A stretch of 43,072 nt of DNA, taken from the IMG/VR virus record IMGVR_UViG_3300015245_000020, positions 1-43,072 of that record, one strand, 5' to 3'. Under the pieces are notes generated by a model. That model did not search any database and was not told the DNA's origin. It saw only the letters and a program-made list of their open reading frames with translations. The position numbers were made by a program, and so were the translations under genes. The stretch is from a virus. How positions within the stretch are numbered: position 1 is the first letter of the stretch; the number at the start of each line of letters is the position of its first letter. This document shows, piece by piece, positions 31,403 to 39,201 of this stretch.

Positions 31403-32210
31403 CTCGCTCTCCATGACCATAGTGTGGAAGATCTTGTTTGCGAAGCCCTTCAGCATAGGCTTTCTTCCAATAAATTATGACATCTGTACGGGGTTTTCCG
31501 CCCCATGCAGTCTTGGTTTCTTTTTGCACTATCTTCACAAAAGCGGGGAATCGATCATGCAGAGCTTGGGCAGCGGCAGTCTGCACTTCAGAAGTGCGAT
31601 AAGTAGAACATCCACCAGAAGTATCACTGCCATGCTGATTTTGTACTATCCAGTTGATATTTATAACTGGATAACCGCGAGTTAGAAGTTCTAGCACTAC
31701 GCCAAAGTCATTCATGACATCAGCTACAGTGGCTTTGATGCATAGATTTTCTAAAGTATCTGCTCTGTACCCCAGTACTCGCATGAGACGAGTATTTTTA
31801 CAGTATGGTTCGGTATTTCGGTTGGCACCTTCGCGTCCGGATACTCCCACCATGTCGAATTGATCTAGCAAGCGGCTTATATCTTCGAACATATCCAAGA
31901 TATCCGAATCTACCGCATTTCTGAATTTAGTGGGGTCATCGTGGCGACGTCTGGCGAATGTTAAATCATCATCGAGCATCACCACTTTGTGTTCCCCACA
32001 GCGCAGAGTTTCTTCTAGAATCCACTGACGTTTCTCGGCAATGCCGTGAACAGTGTGAGGTACAACCATGCGAAGACCGGGGTTTATTTCATATGCGCCC
32101 AGTTCCTCTGGATAAATGCAAAGGAATGTTTTCTTGCGAAGTTCCTCTGGTAGGGAATTTAGTGTTGTTTGGCGAGTAGCTCGCCCTTTGCTCGGAATAA
32201 CTATGAGCAT
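31395..32210 (-). CDS. GT-A glycosyltransferase, probably TET-associated (TAGT) type, acting on modified DNA bases
   Basis: The 271-aa enzyme starts MLIVIPSKGRATRQTTLNSL, the nucleotide-sugar-binding strand of GT-A folds, then HGIAEKRQWILEE and KVVMLDDDLTFARRR with metal-binding D80-D81-D82. NINWIVQNQHGSDTSGGCS is a probable acceptor or active-site loop. This set resembles the TAGT family that lies beside base-modifying enzymes in phages. It would transfer a sugar to a hydroxylated pyrimidine in DNA. AAGGAG directly follows the terminator hairpin at 32221-32249. Confidence 0.7.
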   Translation of the reverse strand: MLIVIPSKGRATRQTTLNSLPEELRKKTFLCIYPEELGAYEINPGLRMVVPHTVHGIAEKRQWILEETLRCGEHKVVMLDDDLTFARRRHDDPTKFRNAVDSDILDMFEDISRLLDQFDMVGVSGREGANRNTEPYCKNTRLMRVLGYRADTLENLCIKATVADVMNDFGVVLELLTRGYPVININWIVQNQHGSDTSGGCSTYRTSEVQTAAAQALHDRFPAFVKIVQKETKTAWGGKPRTDVIIYWKKAYAEGLRKQDLPHYGHGERDE

Positions 32211-32220
32211 TGTAACTCCT

Positions 32221-32249
32221 TAAAAGACCTCAGCCCCGAAGGGCTGAGG
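32221..32249 (-). terminator. Intrinsic terminator with TTCG tetraloop
   Basis: Leftward: CCTCAGCCC-TTCG-GGGCTGAGG then TCTTTTA, and directly AAGGAG for the glycosyltransferase. The C(UUCG)G loop is unusually stable. It ends the single-gene transcript of 32271-32639; downstream genes need read-through or processed RNA. Confidence 0.85.
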
Positions 32250-32270
32250 AACGCGCAGGAGCGTTGAAAC

Positions 32271-32639
32271 TTAGGCAGCGGGAGTTTCGGGCTGTGCCTC
32301 GGCCTTGGGTGCTTTCGGGGCCTTGGCTTTCTTTTCGACCATCTTGGGGGTGTACCCTTCGACGGAAACAAAGCCACGCGCAGCATCCCATTCCAGGGCG
32401 CCGTAGAATCCACCGTTGGCGATGAATTCGCCGACAGTGGCGGACTTGCTGTACAGTTCGAATGTCGCATGGGCTTTCGAACCGACGCGCTTCGGATTCT
32501 TTTCCGCAAGCAGCGTGATTTTCTTGCTGGCTTCGAAGACTTTGCTGGTACGGGCCTTCGGGGCGGCAGTTTCTCCGCCATTCTTGGCCTTCTTTTCCTT
32601 CTTGGGGGTTGCCTTGACTTCTTGCTCGGGTGCAGTCAT
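32271..32639 (-). CDS. 122-aa protein with Lys/Ala/Pro tails, strongly expressed single-gene unit
   Basis: ATG at 32639 follows AGGAGAACGAA. Flexible Lys/Ala/Pro/Glu tails (residues 1-30 and about 95-122) flank a compact core (TSKVFEASKKITLLAEKNPK, ATFELYSKSATVGEFIANGG, ALEWDAARGFVSVEG). Charge and tails suggest a nucleic-acid-binding or chromatin-like protein, but no family is recognised. G+C and codon use resemble the 3346-3648 gene. Promoter, strong ribosome site and terminator predict high output. Confidence 0.8.
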   Translation of the reverse strand: MTAPEQEVKATPKKEKKAKNGGETAAPKARTSKVFEASKKITLLAEKNPKRVGSKAHATFELYSKSATVGEFIANGGFYGALEWDAARGFVSVEGYTPKMVEKKAKAPKAPKAEAQPETPAA

Positions 32640-32677
32640 TTCGTTCTCCTGTAGTTGGTATGGGATAGTGCATTGTG

Positions 32678-32706
32678 AGTATGCCACAGATCCAAAAGTG
32701 GTGCAA
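32678..32706 (-). promoter_or_regulatory. Promoter for the 122-aa protein (TGTGGCATACT type)
   Basis: Leftward TTGCAC (32706-32701), 17-bp spacer ending CTGTGG, CATACT (32683-32678). It shares TTGCA and the 12 bases CTGTGGCATACT with the promoter at 3272-3300. The -35 starts directly after the helicase stop codon. Predicted start is near 32671. Confidence 0.55.
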
Positions 32707-34149
32707 CTACTTTCGCTTGAATGTACGGAGAAGGGACATAAAGCCACTTTGTCCCTTATCTTTATTCTTTAGAGCCTCTAGCACTACTTCATCTAGTGTA
32801 TCTTCTGCCACTATCCGATACACCATAACGTGATTTGCTTTCTGTCCTTGGCGGTATACTCTACGGATAGCTTGATCATAGAACTCTAAGTTCCAAGTTA
32901 GCCCAAACCAGCAGACTCTAGAGCAAGCTTCTTGCAAATTCAATCCATGACTCATACTGGCGGGGTGCCCGATTAGCACTGGGAGCGCCCCAGTGTTGAA
33001 TGCTTCTATGTATTCAAGGCTCTTCTTGGTGGATGTTCCTCCACCAATAACTGGAGTTCCTGGCAATGCTTTGAGAATTCTCTCATAATCATGATCAAAT
33101 TCGTACATTACGAGAAGGGGCTGGCCTTGGAGTTCATCAACCAAGTCAACAAGAGCATCGACTTTGGCATCGTGAATGGTATGATAGAGACGCTTACCAG
33201 TTCCGGGTCCGAGATTCGCACTGTATAGCGCCCCATTGGTGATTTGACGACATTTACCCCCGGCGACAGCGGCATTGGCAGCGACAATAGTCTCATTTTG
33301 AATGTCTGTAATGAACTGATCTTCTACTTCCCTGTATGTTTTTCGAGCTGCTGGCGGCAAAGTCACATTGATGTCACTAAAAATCAATTCAGGCATCTGA
33401 AGCCAGTCCTCGGCCTTGAGCCGAAGAACCATAGGGGCTATTCTGGCAGCAATTACTTCAGCCACTCCAAGTTTAGGCTTCCATTCATATCCACCATAGC
33501 CGCTTGGATAGAAGAATTCTTGCTTGTAGTGGGAAATGAAACGACCTAGGGCATTGCCCTGATCGAGAATATAGATTTGACCGAAAAGGTCAAGAAGACC
33601 ATTGGGGGTTGGAGTTCCTGTAAGAATCCACCGGCGAGTGAAAGTTCCCAGCATTAAGCGAAGAGCTTTAAATCTCTTAGATGTCCCATTCTTGAACTTA
33701 GTGCTTTCATCTACACAGAGAATATCTGCATGGAGCTTACGCCATCTTCCGTTCTCATGAAGCCAAGGCACAGCTTCAGGATTTATAAGGAAGATGTCTG
33801 CATCTAGATCAAGAACTTCTTCCTTATCATCCCCATGAATTATGGCGTAAGTCAATCCCTCAAAATCTTTCCACTTTTTAAGTTCAGCGGGCCATGTCGC
33901 CACCATGGGGCGCAAAGGAGTGATAACTAGCAACCTCTTGTTGATCTTCTTGTTCTTTAGGATCGCGAAGGCACAGAGGGCAATAGCTGTTTTCCCAAGT
34001 CCGGGATCTAAAAGGAGACCTCCACAACCTTGCGATATCAGCAACTTTACTGCATCTTTCTGGTATTGCCGCGCAGGCCAGAATTGCTTTTGCGGATTCG
34101 AAGCTGTAACAGACCCAAACTTCGATACCAAATCTTCGGATTCGTCCAT
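32707..34149 (-). CDS. SNF2-type DNA helicase/translocase
   Basis: The 480-aa superfamily-2 protein has ARQYQKDAV (Q-motif-like, 26-34), motif I DPGLGKT (48-54), Ia ITPLRPMVATW, II D147-E148-S149-T150 (DEST in place of DEAH), III LTGTPTPNGL, then lobe two with PVLIGHPASMSHGLNLQ (V) and QAIRRVYRQGQ (VI). It would remodel or unwind replication and recombination intermediates. AGGAG seven bases before the ATG supports this start, although it lies inside the VRR-NUC frame. Confidence 0.9.
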   Translation of the reverse strand: MDESEDLVSKFGSVTASNPQKQFWPARQYQKDAVKLLISQGCGGLLLDPGLGKTAIALCAFAILKNKKINKRLLVITPLRPMVATWPAELKKWKDFEGLTYAIIHGDDKEEVLDLDADIFLINPEAVPWLHENGRWRKLHADILCVDESTKFKNGTSKRFKALRLMLGTFTRRWILTGTPTPNGLLDLFGQIYILDQGNALGRFISHYKQEFFYPSGYGGYEWKPKLGVAEVIAARIAPMVLRLKAEDWLQMPELIFSDINVTLPPAARKTYREVEDQFITDIQNETIVAANAAVAGGKCRQITNGALYSANLGPGTGKRLYHTIHDAKVDALVDLVDELQGQPLLVMYEFDHDYERILKALPGTPVIGGGTSTKKSLEYIEAFNTGALPVLIGHPASMSHGLNLQEACSRVCWFGLTWNLEFYDQAIRRVYRQGQKANHVMVYRIVAEDTLDEVVLEALKNKDKGQSGFMSLLRTFKRK

Positions 34150-34354
34150 GTATGTGCTCCTGAAGCTTCGTGGGCACTTCCCCCACGCGCTTAAATTCTA
34201 TGAAAATTGCACCTCTGGGGGTGAGAAATTGCCTATCAGGCCATCCCCTTCTACCCTGCACATTAATCTTTAATTGAATTCCTTTGCGTTTCTCCCACCA
34301 TGCCACTGTAGCATATTCCGCTATACTCTCACGCGGATTTATGCGACTAGACAC
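33884..34354 (-). CDS. VRR-NUC nuclease with long out-of-frame overlap into the helicase gene
   Basis: The VRR-NUC core is complete in residues about 5-95: RESIAEYATVAWWEKRKGI, GRRGWPDRQF (D40), FIEFKRVGE (E53, K55) and PTKLQEH (Q65). Such enzymes cut branched or flap DNA. The start is taken at GTG 34354 (AAGGGTGG before it; 16-base overlap with the upstream gene); TTG at 34393 is the alternative. After the core the frame continues about 60 codons as low-quality sequence read out of phase through the helicase N-terminus, which is unusual (266-bp overlap). Confidence 0.75.
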   Translation of the reverse strand: MSSRINPRESIAEYATVAWWEKRKGIQLKINVQGRRGWPDRQFLTPRGAIFIEFKRVGEVPTKLQEHIHGRIRRFGIEVWVCYSFESAKAILACAAIPERCSKVADIARLWRSPFRSRTWENSYCPLCLRDPKEQEDQQEVASYHSFAPHGGDMAR

Positions 34355-34980
34355 GGCCCACCCTTGAGACGAGAATAATTGCACCAGCGACAATGTTGTC
34401 CTGGGCGTGGAGAAAAGAATGTATCGTTGAGCATTGGGGTGACTATATCTTGCCAGCGCCTTTGCTCCTCTGGAACTTGTTCTCTAAGGAGTACATCTGG
34501 CACTGCGTAGTCCAAATCGGCATAGATAGTTTCGATTTCTGCACTAATGGCTTGGGGGAAGGCAGACATAGTCAAGCACAGATAAAGACGACGTTGGGTG
34601 GCATGGTCTTCATACTGCTTGCCCGTTTTCCATTCACCCATCTTTATTCTATCATCAGCACAGAGAAATGCGTCTATCACACAACGCACCCATGCGTCTG
34701 GGGATTTCCAATCTACTACTTTCCAGTCTTTATCTAGGGCTAGCTTTAATTCTGGTTGAAAACTAGAGCCACGCATTCCTTCAGCCTTTTGCCGCGTGAA
34801 TGAACGAATATTACCATGCCATTCTCCGGTTTGGAGGTAGGCTTCAAGTTGTCCATGAATCTCTGTACCACGAGCTGCGGCAGGGCCTGATGGGTCAGGT
34901 ATTCTTTGTACGACCCGGAAATTGTACGCACTCGGGCATTTCTTGTAGAGTCCATGCTGGCTAAGGCTCCAGGGTAGCAT
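34339..34980 (-). CDS. Cas4/RecB-like PD-(D/E)XK exonuclease with four cysteines
   Basis: The 213-aa protein (ATG 34980, GGAG upstream) has SQHGLYKKCPSAYNF (C15), RGTEIHGQLEAYL (H42), PELKL (E77), CVIDAF (D103), GEWKTGK (E116, K118), TQRRLY (Q129, Y133) and a C-terminal HCRWCNYSRLKGGPC (C198, C201, C211). One N-terminal plus three C-terminal cysteines is the iron-sulfur arrangement of Cas4/AddB-like nucleases. It probably resects DNA ends in replication-recombination. No CRISPR genes are nearby. Confidence 0.85.
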   Translation of the reverse strand: MLPWSLSQHGLYKKCPSAYNFRVVQRIPDPSGPAAARGTEIHGQLEAYLQTGEWHGNIRSFTRQKAEGMRGSSFQPELKLALDKDWKVVDWKSPDAWVRCVIDAFLCADDRIKMGEWKTGKQYEDHATQRRLYLCLTMSAFPQAISAEIETIYADLDYAVPDVLLREQVPEEQRRWQDIVTPMLNDTFFSPRPGQHCRWCNYSRLKGGPCLVA

Positions 34981-36745
34981 GTAATTCTCCGAAATTGTCG
35001 CCCATGAAGCCCTCGCTGAGCATAGGCACATCAAGACGATCGCGATTCATTACTTCTTTAAGATGCGCCATGGCTGAAAATCTATCTTCAGTTGGCACGC
35101 TAAGATTCATTTCATCGTGCAGCGCCGCTAGGAAGAAACCATCACCACAATACATTTCGTGCCAATCAATTATGGTTTGCTTCGTGAGGTCTGCTGAACT
35201 GGGCTGCACAAGATAGTTGAGTAACTTGTACAGGAAGTCCATCATTCGTCCATTCACAATTCTAGGGGGTTCGGGCAGATAGAGTCTTCCACCCCAAGTT
35301 CTTAAAGGCAAACCGGCCCTACCACGGTCTCGAAGAGCATTGCTTACTATGCGTATTCCAGGATACGCTGCCATGTAAGCTTCACGAATATCTTTTGCTC
35401 GACTATATTCACAACCGAGTTGATCTGCGAGGCCCGACACACCTGAGCCATAGATAATACTGAAGGCGACAATTTTTACTTCTTTGCGATTGAGTTCAAT
35501 ACTAGAAATTTCCTGTATCGCCTGTTTCGCCCTACCATGAGGATCAAATGCTGGATTTTCTATGTAGGACTTCATTAAAGGCCCATCTTCGTAATGGGCG
35601 AGTACCCGTATTTCTTGGGAAGAAAAGTCGCGTTTCACCCATGTATGCCCCTCTTCAGGGAGAAGAAAGCGCCGCATAAGAGGAATTTCAGGTAATCCTG
35701 GAGGAGCCTTGGCTTTCATTTCATTTGGTGGATTGGTGAGATTCGGATGATCACAGCTCAATCTACCTGTGCGAGTTCCCTTAAATGAATTCCCATATCC
35801 TTCTTGGCGAACTTGGTTCCAACTTGGATGCAGTCGCCCATGGGACTCATAAGCTTGATTGTACCAGCCCAGTCCAAATGTGTTCAGACATGTGTCTAGG
35901 CCACTGCGGTATAGCAGCAAGGCTAGCACTTCCGGATTGCTCACAGCCTTTTGTAGTGCGTCCTTAGCCACACTTCTACGCCCAGTTGGGGTAAGGGGCC
36001 AATCTTTTACGACGCCTGCTTTCTCCAGCGCGGCGGCAAGTTCATCATTTGCCCCCACATTGAATACATACCCCAGAAGTTTGTGAATACGATAATCTGT
36101 TTCACTAAGGGCATTAGCCATGTCTGAATTAGCTTGGCTCAATGCATCCATATCTACGCGCAGGCCACGCAATTCTGCATCATACAGGATGGGCATGAGC
36201 TTTTGCTCACGCCTGTATGCTTCATTCATGCCTCTCTGCACTATGGAGGGCATGAGTTTTTCAAAGAGGTTATACGTTCTATCTACGTCCCCTATGGCGT
36301 AGGGTGCCACGATTTCTAGTGGCGCTTTGCAGATGTACGCCCCGAAATTCTTTTTCGTAGCGCCGGGGACATGAGCTAAAATCCAATCTCGCAGAGTATC
36401 TTGCTCTGTAGGCGCTTCCCCTAGTAGTCTTTGAGCTGAGGGTTTCAAACTCAGACTAGGGGCGTGTGGGTCATCTAGAAAAATGAGATACTGCGTGTCA
36501 TTGATAGTAGTGGCCTCGGGCATGGCAAATGTGAACCAATGCATCGCCACTGCTATATCAAACTTGGAGTTATGGAAAAGTTTTGGTTGGAGCCACGCTT
36601 CTTCTAAAATATGGCCCATTCTTTCCCAATCTGTTTCGTAGTGCTTGCTTCCATCAGGAAAGCGAACTGCTAGTCCGATTGGCTTGGGAGGGAAAGCACT
36701 GACATTTCCCTCTATTGCCTCTGTTTCAAAATCAAGTGTCCACAT
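34961..36745 (-). CDS. DNA polymerase, family A, with 3'-5' exonuclease
   Basis: 594 aa from ATG 36745 (MWTLDFETE); upstream in-frame ATGs at 36766 and before lack ribosome sites. Exonuclease: D5/E7 (Exo I), NSKFD (D63), and GDVDRTY (Exo III). Polymerase: motif A VKRDFSSQEIRVLA (D373), motif B RKEVKIVAFSIIYG (R420, K424, F428, Y432), motif C LHDEMNL (H543-D544-E545). It is the replicative polymerase. The residue equal to E. coli Pol I 762 is Phe. The next gene overlaps its end by 20 bases. Confidence 0.95.
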   Translation of the reverse strand: MWTLDFETEAIEGNVSAFPPKPIGLAVRFPDGSKHYETDWERMGHILEEAWLQPKLFHNSKFDIAVAMHWFTFAMPEATTINDTQYLIFLDDPHAPSLSLKPSAQRLLGEAPTEQDTLRDWILAHVPGATKKNFGAYICKAPLEIVAPYAIGDVDRTYNLFEKLMPSIVQRGMNEAYRREQKLMPILYDAELRGLRVDMDALSQANSDMANALSETDYRIHKLLGYVFNVGANDELAAALEKAGVVKDWPLTPTGRRSVAKDALQKAVSNPEVLALLLYRSGLDTCLNTFGLGWYNQAYESHGRLHPSWNQVRQEGYGNSFKGTRTGRLSCDHPNLTNPPNEMKAKAPPGLPEIPLMRRFLLPEEGHTWVKRDFSSQEIRVLAHYEDGPLMKSYIENPAFDPHGRAKQAIQEISSIELNRKEVKIVAFSIIYGSGVSGLADQLGCEYSRAKDIREAYMAAYPGIRIVSNALRDRGRAGLPLRTWGGRLYLPEPPRIVNGRMMDFLYKLLNYLVQPSSADLTKQTIIDWHEMYCGDGFFLAALHDEMNLSVPTEDRFSAMAHLKEVMNRDRLDVPMLSEGFMGDNFGELHATLEP

Positions 36746-36764
36746 ATACCCTCTAGTATATCTC

Positions 36765-36788
36765 ATCCCCGGCCCGCAGGCCGGGGAT
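36765..36788 (-). promoter_or_regulatory. Very GC-rich hairpin before the polymerase gene
   Basis: A perfect 10-bp stem ATCCCCGGCC / GGCCGGGGAT with a CGCA (TGCG leftward) loop lies between the 74-aa gene and the polymerase ribosome site. No T-tract follows leftward (GAGATATAC), so it is not a classical terminator. It could pause RNA polymerase, protect mRNA or regulate polymerase translation. Confidence 0.55.
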
Positions 36789-36797
36789 TCTAATGAC

Positions 36798-37022
36798 TTA
36801 CAACTTCGCACCGCAGGCTATCTCCCAAAGAGCTTCTTCAGCATCTCCGTGAATAAACTCCGCCGCGTAGGCGAGAGCTTCCAGCTTGTGCGCCCTCCGC
36901 CGTAGGGCATCTACTTGATCAAGAAGTTGATCTTTGGCCCTTTGACGACAGGCTATTCCCCCCATGTTTTGCATCTGTGCAGTAGATGGGGGATCGGGTT
37001 GATTGTGTTGGTTTCCGTGCAT
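36798..37022 (-). CDS. Small helical protein, 74 aa
   Basis: AAGGAG stands before the ATG. The N-terminus is His/Gln/Pro-rich and flexible; residues about 25-65 form an amphipathic helix (AKDQLLDQVDALRRRAHKLEAL). No family is recognised. Location between the polymerase and a putative ssDNA-associated gene suggests a replication accessory. Confidence 0.6.
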   Translation of the reverse strand: MHGNQHNQPDPPSTAQMQNMGGIACRQRAKDQLLDQVDALRRRAHKLEALAYAAEFIHGDAEEALWEIACGAKL

Positions 37023-37031
37023 TTCTTCTCC

Positions 37032-37805
37032 TTAGTATTTCTTCGATACCGGGGCCGCTGCCTGAGGCTCCGCGTTTTGAGAAGTCACGTATGGAGCAAG
37101 CAGGTAGTTCTCTGCCATCACGATTTTCTTCCGCAGCGCACCGATTAGATCATTTGAAATCGGCTTTACCATCGTGAAATGTACGTGAAATTGATGCTTG
37201 GGGTGCGGCTCTGTGTAGATTTCTGAAACCACCCCGTAGGTCGGTCGCTTCACCGTGGCGGCAAGCTGGTTGACGTATGCCGCCCAGTATCGCACTGAAG
37301 TAACTGGGAGTTTCATAAGGGCCATTTCAGCCTTTATGATGGACTCTTCATTTTCCAGTGCATTGTCAGGCATAATAATCAGCCTGCGCGTTTGCGAGCA
37401 CGCCTTACCACGACTTCCTGGCCTTGGATCGGATCCCCATGCATTCTTTGGGCATGTTTCGCACTTGCCTTCTGGACCGCCTTGAGGCTGTTCTGCCTCT
37501 TCATGCGGTTCAAGCTCCTCTTCCGATCGCGAAAGCGCGAAGCATACGGGGTTTGCCGGGACATTGGGATTGTAGGGAGTGTTGTACCAGCGATTTTCGA
37601 AAACGGCATCCAGAACTACGCACTTGAGACGATTTCCTGGAATTGGATTGCCCTGCCACGACATCATTCCGCCGAGTAGGGAGATTGCTCCCCCTGTAGG
37701 ACGCTCCAACAGAGCAGCGTTTCTGGCTTGATTTGCCAATTCTTCTTCAACGCTGATTACTGCCGTACCTTGGGGAACTATTACTTCCTTCTTTGCTTCG
37801 GGCAT
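37032..37805 (-). CDS. Replication-region protein with putative zinc-binding cysteines (possible ssDNA-binding protein)
   Basis: The 257-aa protein contains LLGGMMSWQGNPIPGNRLKCVVLDAV (split: positions 43-68) and EGKCETCPKNAWGS with C115, C118 and later C136 (GKACSQTRRLII). This arrangement recurs in phage replication clusters beside DNA polymerase and is often left as hypothetical. OB-like strands and a flexible C-terminus (QNAEPQAAAPVSKKY) would suit an ssDNA-binding protein, which this genome otherwise lacks. The assignment is inference. Confidence 0.6.
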   Translation of the reverse strand: MPEAKKEVIVPQGTAVISVEEELANQARNAALLERPTGGAISLLGGMMSWQGNPIPGNRLKCVVLDAVFENRWYNTPYNPNVPANPVCFALSRSEEELEPHEEAEQPQGGPEGKCETCPKNAWGSDPRPGSRGKACSQTRRLIIMPDNALENEESIIKAEMALMKLPVTSVRYWAAYVNQLAATVKRPTYGVVSEIYTEPHPKHQFHVHFTMVKPISNDLIGALRKKIVMAENYLLAPYVTSQNAEPQAAAPVSKKY

Positions 37806-37819
37806 TTCGTAACTCCTGA

Positions 37820-38116
37820 TTAGGTTTTTCGGAGAGTTCTTGGAGTGTCTAGACCCAGCTGAGAAATACTGATGCTAGTGAACTGGTCTATAACTCGCAC
37901 TAGTCTGTCTCGCTCTGCTACAGCGATCGAACGAAGGTTTTCAGTGGCTGCGATTTGTGCATCACGAGCACCAATAACTTTCATGCGATCTGCATCGCGT
38001 TCATCAGCTCGAGTTACCTGACCAACAAGATTCCTGTTGGCCGTGGTGAGGTTTGTTACTTCAAGAGCTAACTGCTTGACTCTTTGCTGCGTTCTTCTTA
38101 TCCGCTTCTTGGCCAT
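37820..38116 (-). CDS. Coiled-coil protein, 98 aa
   Basis: GGAGG lies six bases before ATGGCC at 38116. The N-terminus is strongly basic (MAKKRIRRTQQRVKQ) followed by a continuous heptad-like helix with Asn/Asp/Arg (TANRNLVGQVTRADERDADRM). No family is recognised; it is probably a dimer that could contact nucleic acid through the basic end. Confidence 0.6.
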   Translation of the reverse strand: MAKKRIRRTQQRVKQLALEVTNLTTANRNLVGQVTRADERDADRMKVIGARDAQIAATENLRSIAVAERDRLVRVIDQFTSISISQLGLDTPRTLRKT

Positions 38117-38124
38117 GTTGCCTC

Positions 38125-38490
38125 CTACACTTGTGAGATGCTGAGTTTTTCTACCGGGATCCAATCAATACCCGGAACGTCAACTCCCAAATCCTTTCTT
38201 TCCTTAATAGATTTGGGATTGATTCGGCGATAGAGGAGTTCAAACTCCCCCGTTGCGCGGATATGGGCGTAGTATTTGTCCCAGTTTCCGACTGTTGGCT
38301 CATTGTCTATCTTGAGACGCACGCTACCAATCTTTCCCCCTATGCTGGAGGCCTTGGCATCTTTCATAGCCTGGATTAACTGCGCCTTGAGCGTATGCTC
38401 TGAAGCTTCTTGCTTTTCTACTTCCTTAGCAGCGAGAAGCCTCTGCGCTCTAGTGGTTATGTACTGATCTACAAGCTCTGCAAGTTCCAT
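38125..38490 (-). CDS. Conserved phage protein, 121 aa, unknown function
   Basis: The start at ATG 38490 follows GGAG. A helical N-terminal half (LVDQYITTRAQRLLAAKEVE, KQEASEHTLKAQLIQAMKD) is followed by a beta part SVRLKIDNEPTVGNWDKYYAH and INPKSIKERKDLGVDVPGID. Small phage proteins with this 'r-is-...-vPGid' ending are common; the function is not known. It overlaps nothing but is tightly spaced. Confidence 0.6.
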   Translation of the reverse strand: MELAELVDQYITTRAQRLLAAKEVEKQEASEHTLKAQLIQAMKDAKASSIGGKIGSVRLKIDNEPTVGNWDKYYAHIRATGEFELLYRRINPKSIKERKDLGVDVPGIDWIPVEKLSISQV

Positions 38491-38492
38491 GA

Positions 38493-38702
38493 CTATAGCT
38501 CCAGAATGGATTCGAGACACATCAGGGCAGTTTGAATGCCCTTTTCGGCTGAAACCAAGAGTTCTACATTGGCTTCAAAATCAGGATTGCCTGAATCTTC
38601 AGCTTGCTCTTGTTCAGATTTTCTGATTTTTTCAGTGGGTTCTTGCAGATTTTCTAGCGCTTCTTTGATAATTTCTAGCTGCTTTCTTCGCACATCATTC
38701 AT
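38493..38702 (-). CDS. Small acidic coiled-coil protein, 69 aa
   Basis: It starts MNDVRRKQLEIIKEALENLQ with AGGGG upstream. The protein resembles a widespread small phage family of the 'MN-RRK-L--I---L--L' type, highly helical and acidic; the function is unknown. The candidate promoter at 38750-38758 lies just upstream. Confidence 0.6.
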   Translation of the reverse strand: MNDVRRKQLEIIKEALENLQEPTEKIRKSEQEQAEDSGNPDFEANVELLVSAEKGIQTALMCLESILEL

Positions 38703-38749
38703 AGTAACCCCTGGATTAGTTAGCCTGCACGCTAGGGTAGCACAGTCCT

Positions 38750-38758
38750 AGTATGACA
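38750..38758 (-). promoter_or_regulatory. Possible extended -10 promoter
   Basis: Leftward TGTCATACT is an extended -10 of the same type (TGn-CATACT) as the promoters at 3295 and 32678, but no good -35 hexamer lies 16-18 bp upstream. It would start transcription about 40 bases before the 69-aa gene. Confidence 0.25.
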
Positions 38759-38766
38759 GGCTAGCT

Positions 38767-39201
38767 TTACTTGACCTTGTGCTCGCGGGCGGAGTCGATC
38801 AGATTATCCATGACTTTCTCGCGCACCAGCTTTGCCTCTAGGAAGCGATTCCAGAATTCGTAATAGCGGGGCTCAGTGCAGACTTCTTCGGAGCGCAGCC
38901 ATCTATACCTCTCCGCATCGGCACGCAGTCCGGCGAGTTCGGCTTCGGCTTTCTCAGCGCGTTCGACTTGACGCATCCATGCGATATTCGACTGTGATAC
39001 CTCGCGCTCCAGTTGGCGGGCGATAGCGACATCTACCACATCGATAAACTCGTTCATCCCATCGGCGTCCGTGGTGAACATGGCAGCATCCGTCCTCGGC
39101 GTCCCTCCCACCGGCTCGGCGGGGGCTAGGGCAGTACACCGTCCAAGTTCTTCGCACATTTCTGGAGCCTCGCACCCGGTTAGTAATCTGCACTTGCTCA
39201 C
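38767..39201 (-). CDS. Cargo protein of proteobacterial-phage type, 144 aa
   Basis: GTG at 39201 follows AAAGGATCGAC. The sequence has an N-terminal Cys-containing part (SKCRLLTGCEAPEMCEELG), GGTPRTDAAMF and a C-terminal ADAERYRWLRSEE, a signature common in small proteins of Burkholderiales and related phages. The middle is a coiled coil. Function is unknown. It is the last gene of a GC-richer block. Confidence 0.6.
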   Translation of the reverse strand: MSKCRLLTGCEAPEMCEELGRCTALAPAEPVGGTPRTDAAMFTTDADGMNEFIDVVDVAIARQLEREVSQSNIAWMRQVERAEKAEAELAGLRADAERYRWLRSEEVCTEPRYYEFWNRFLEAKLVREKVMDNLIDSAREHKVK

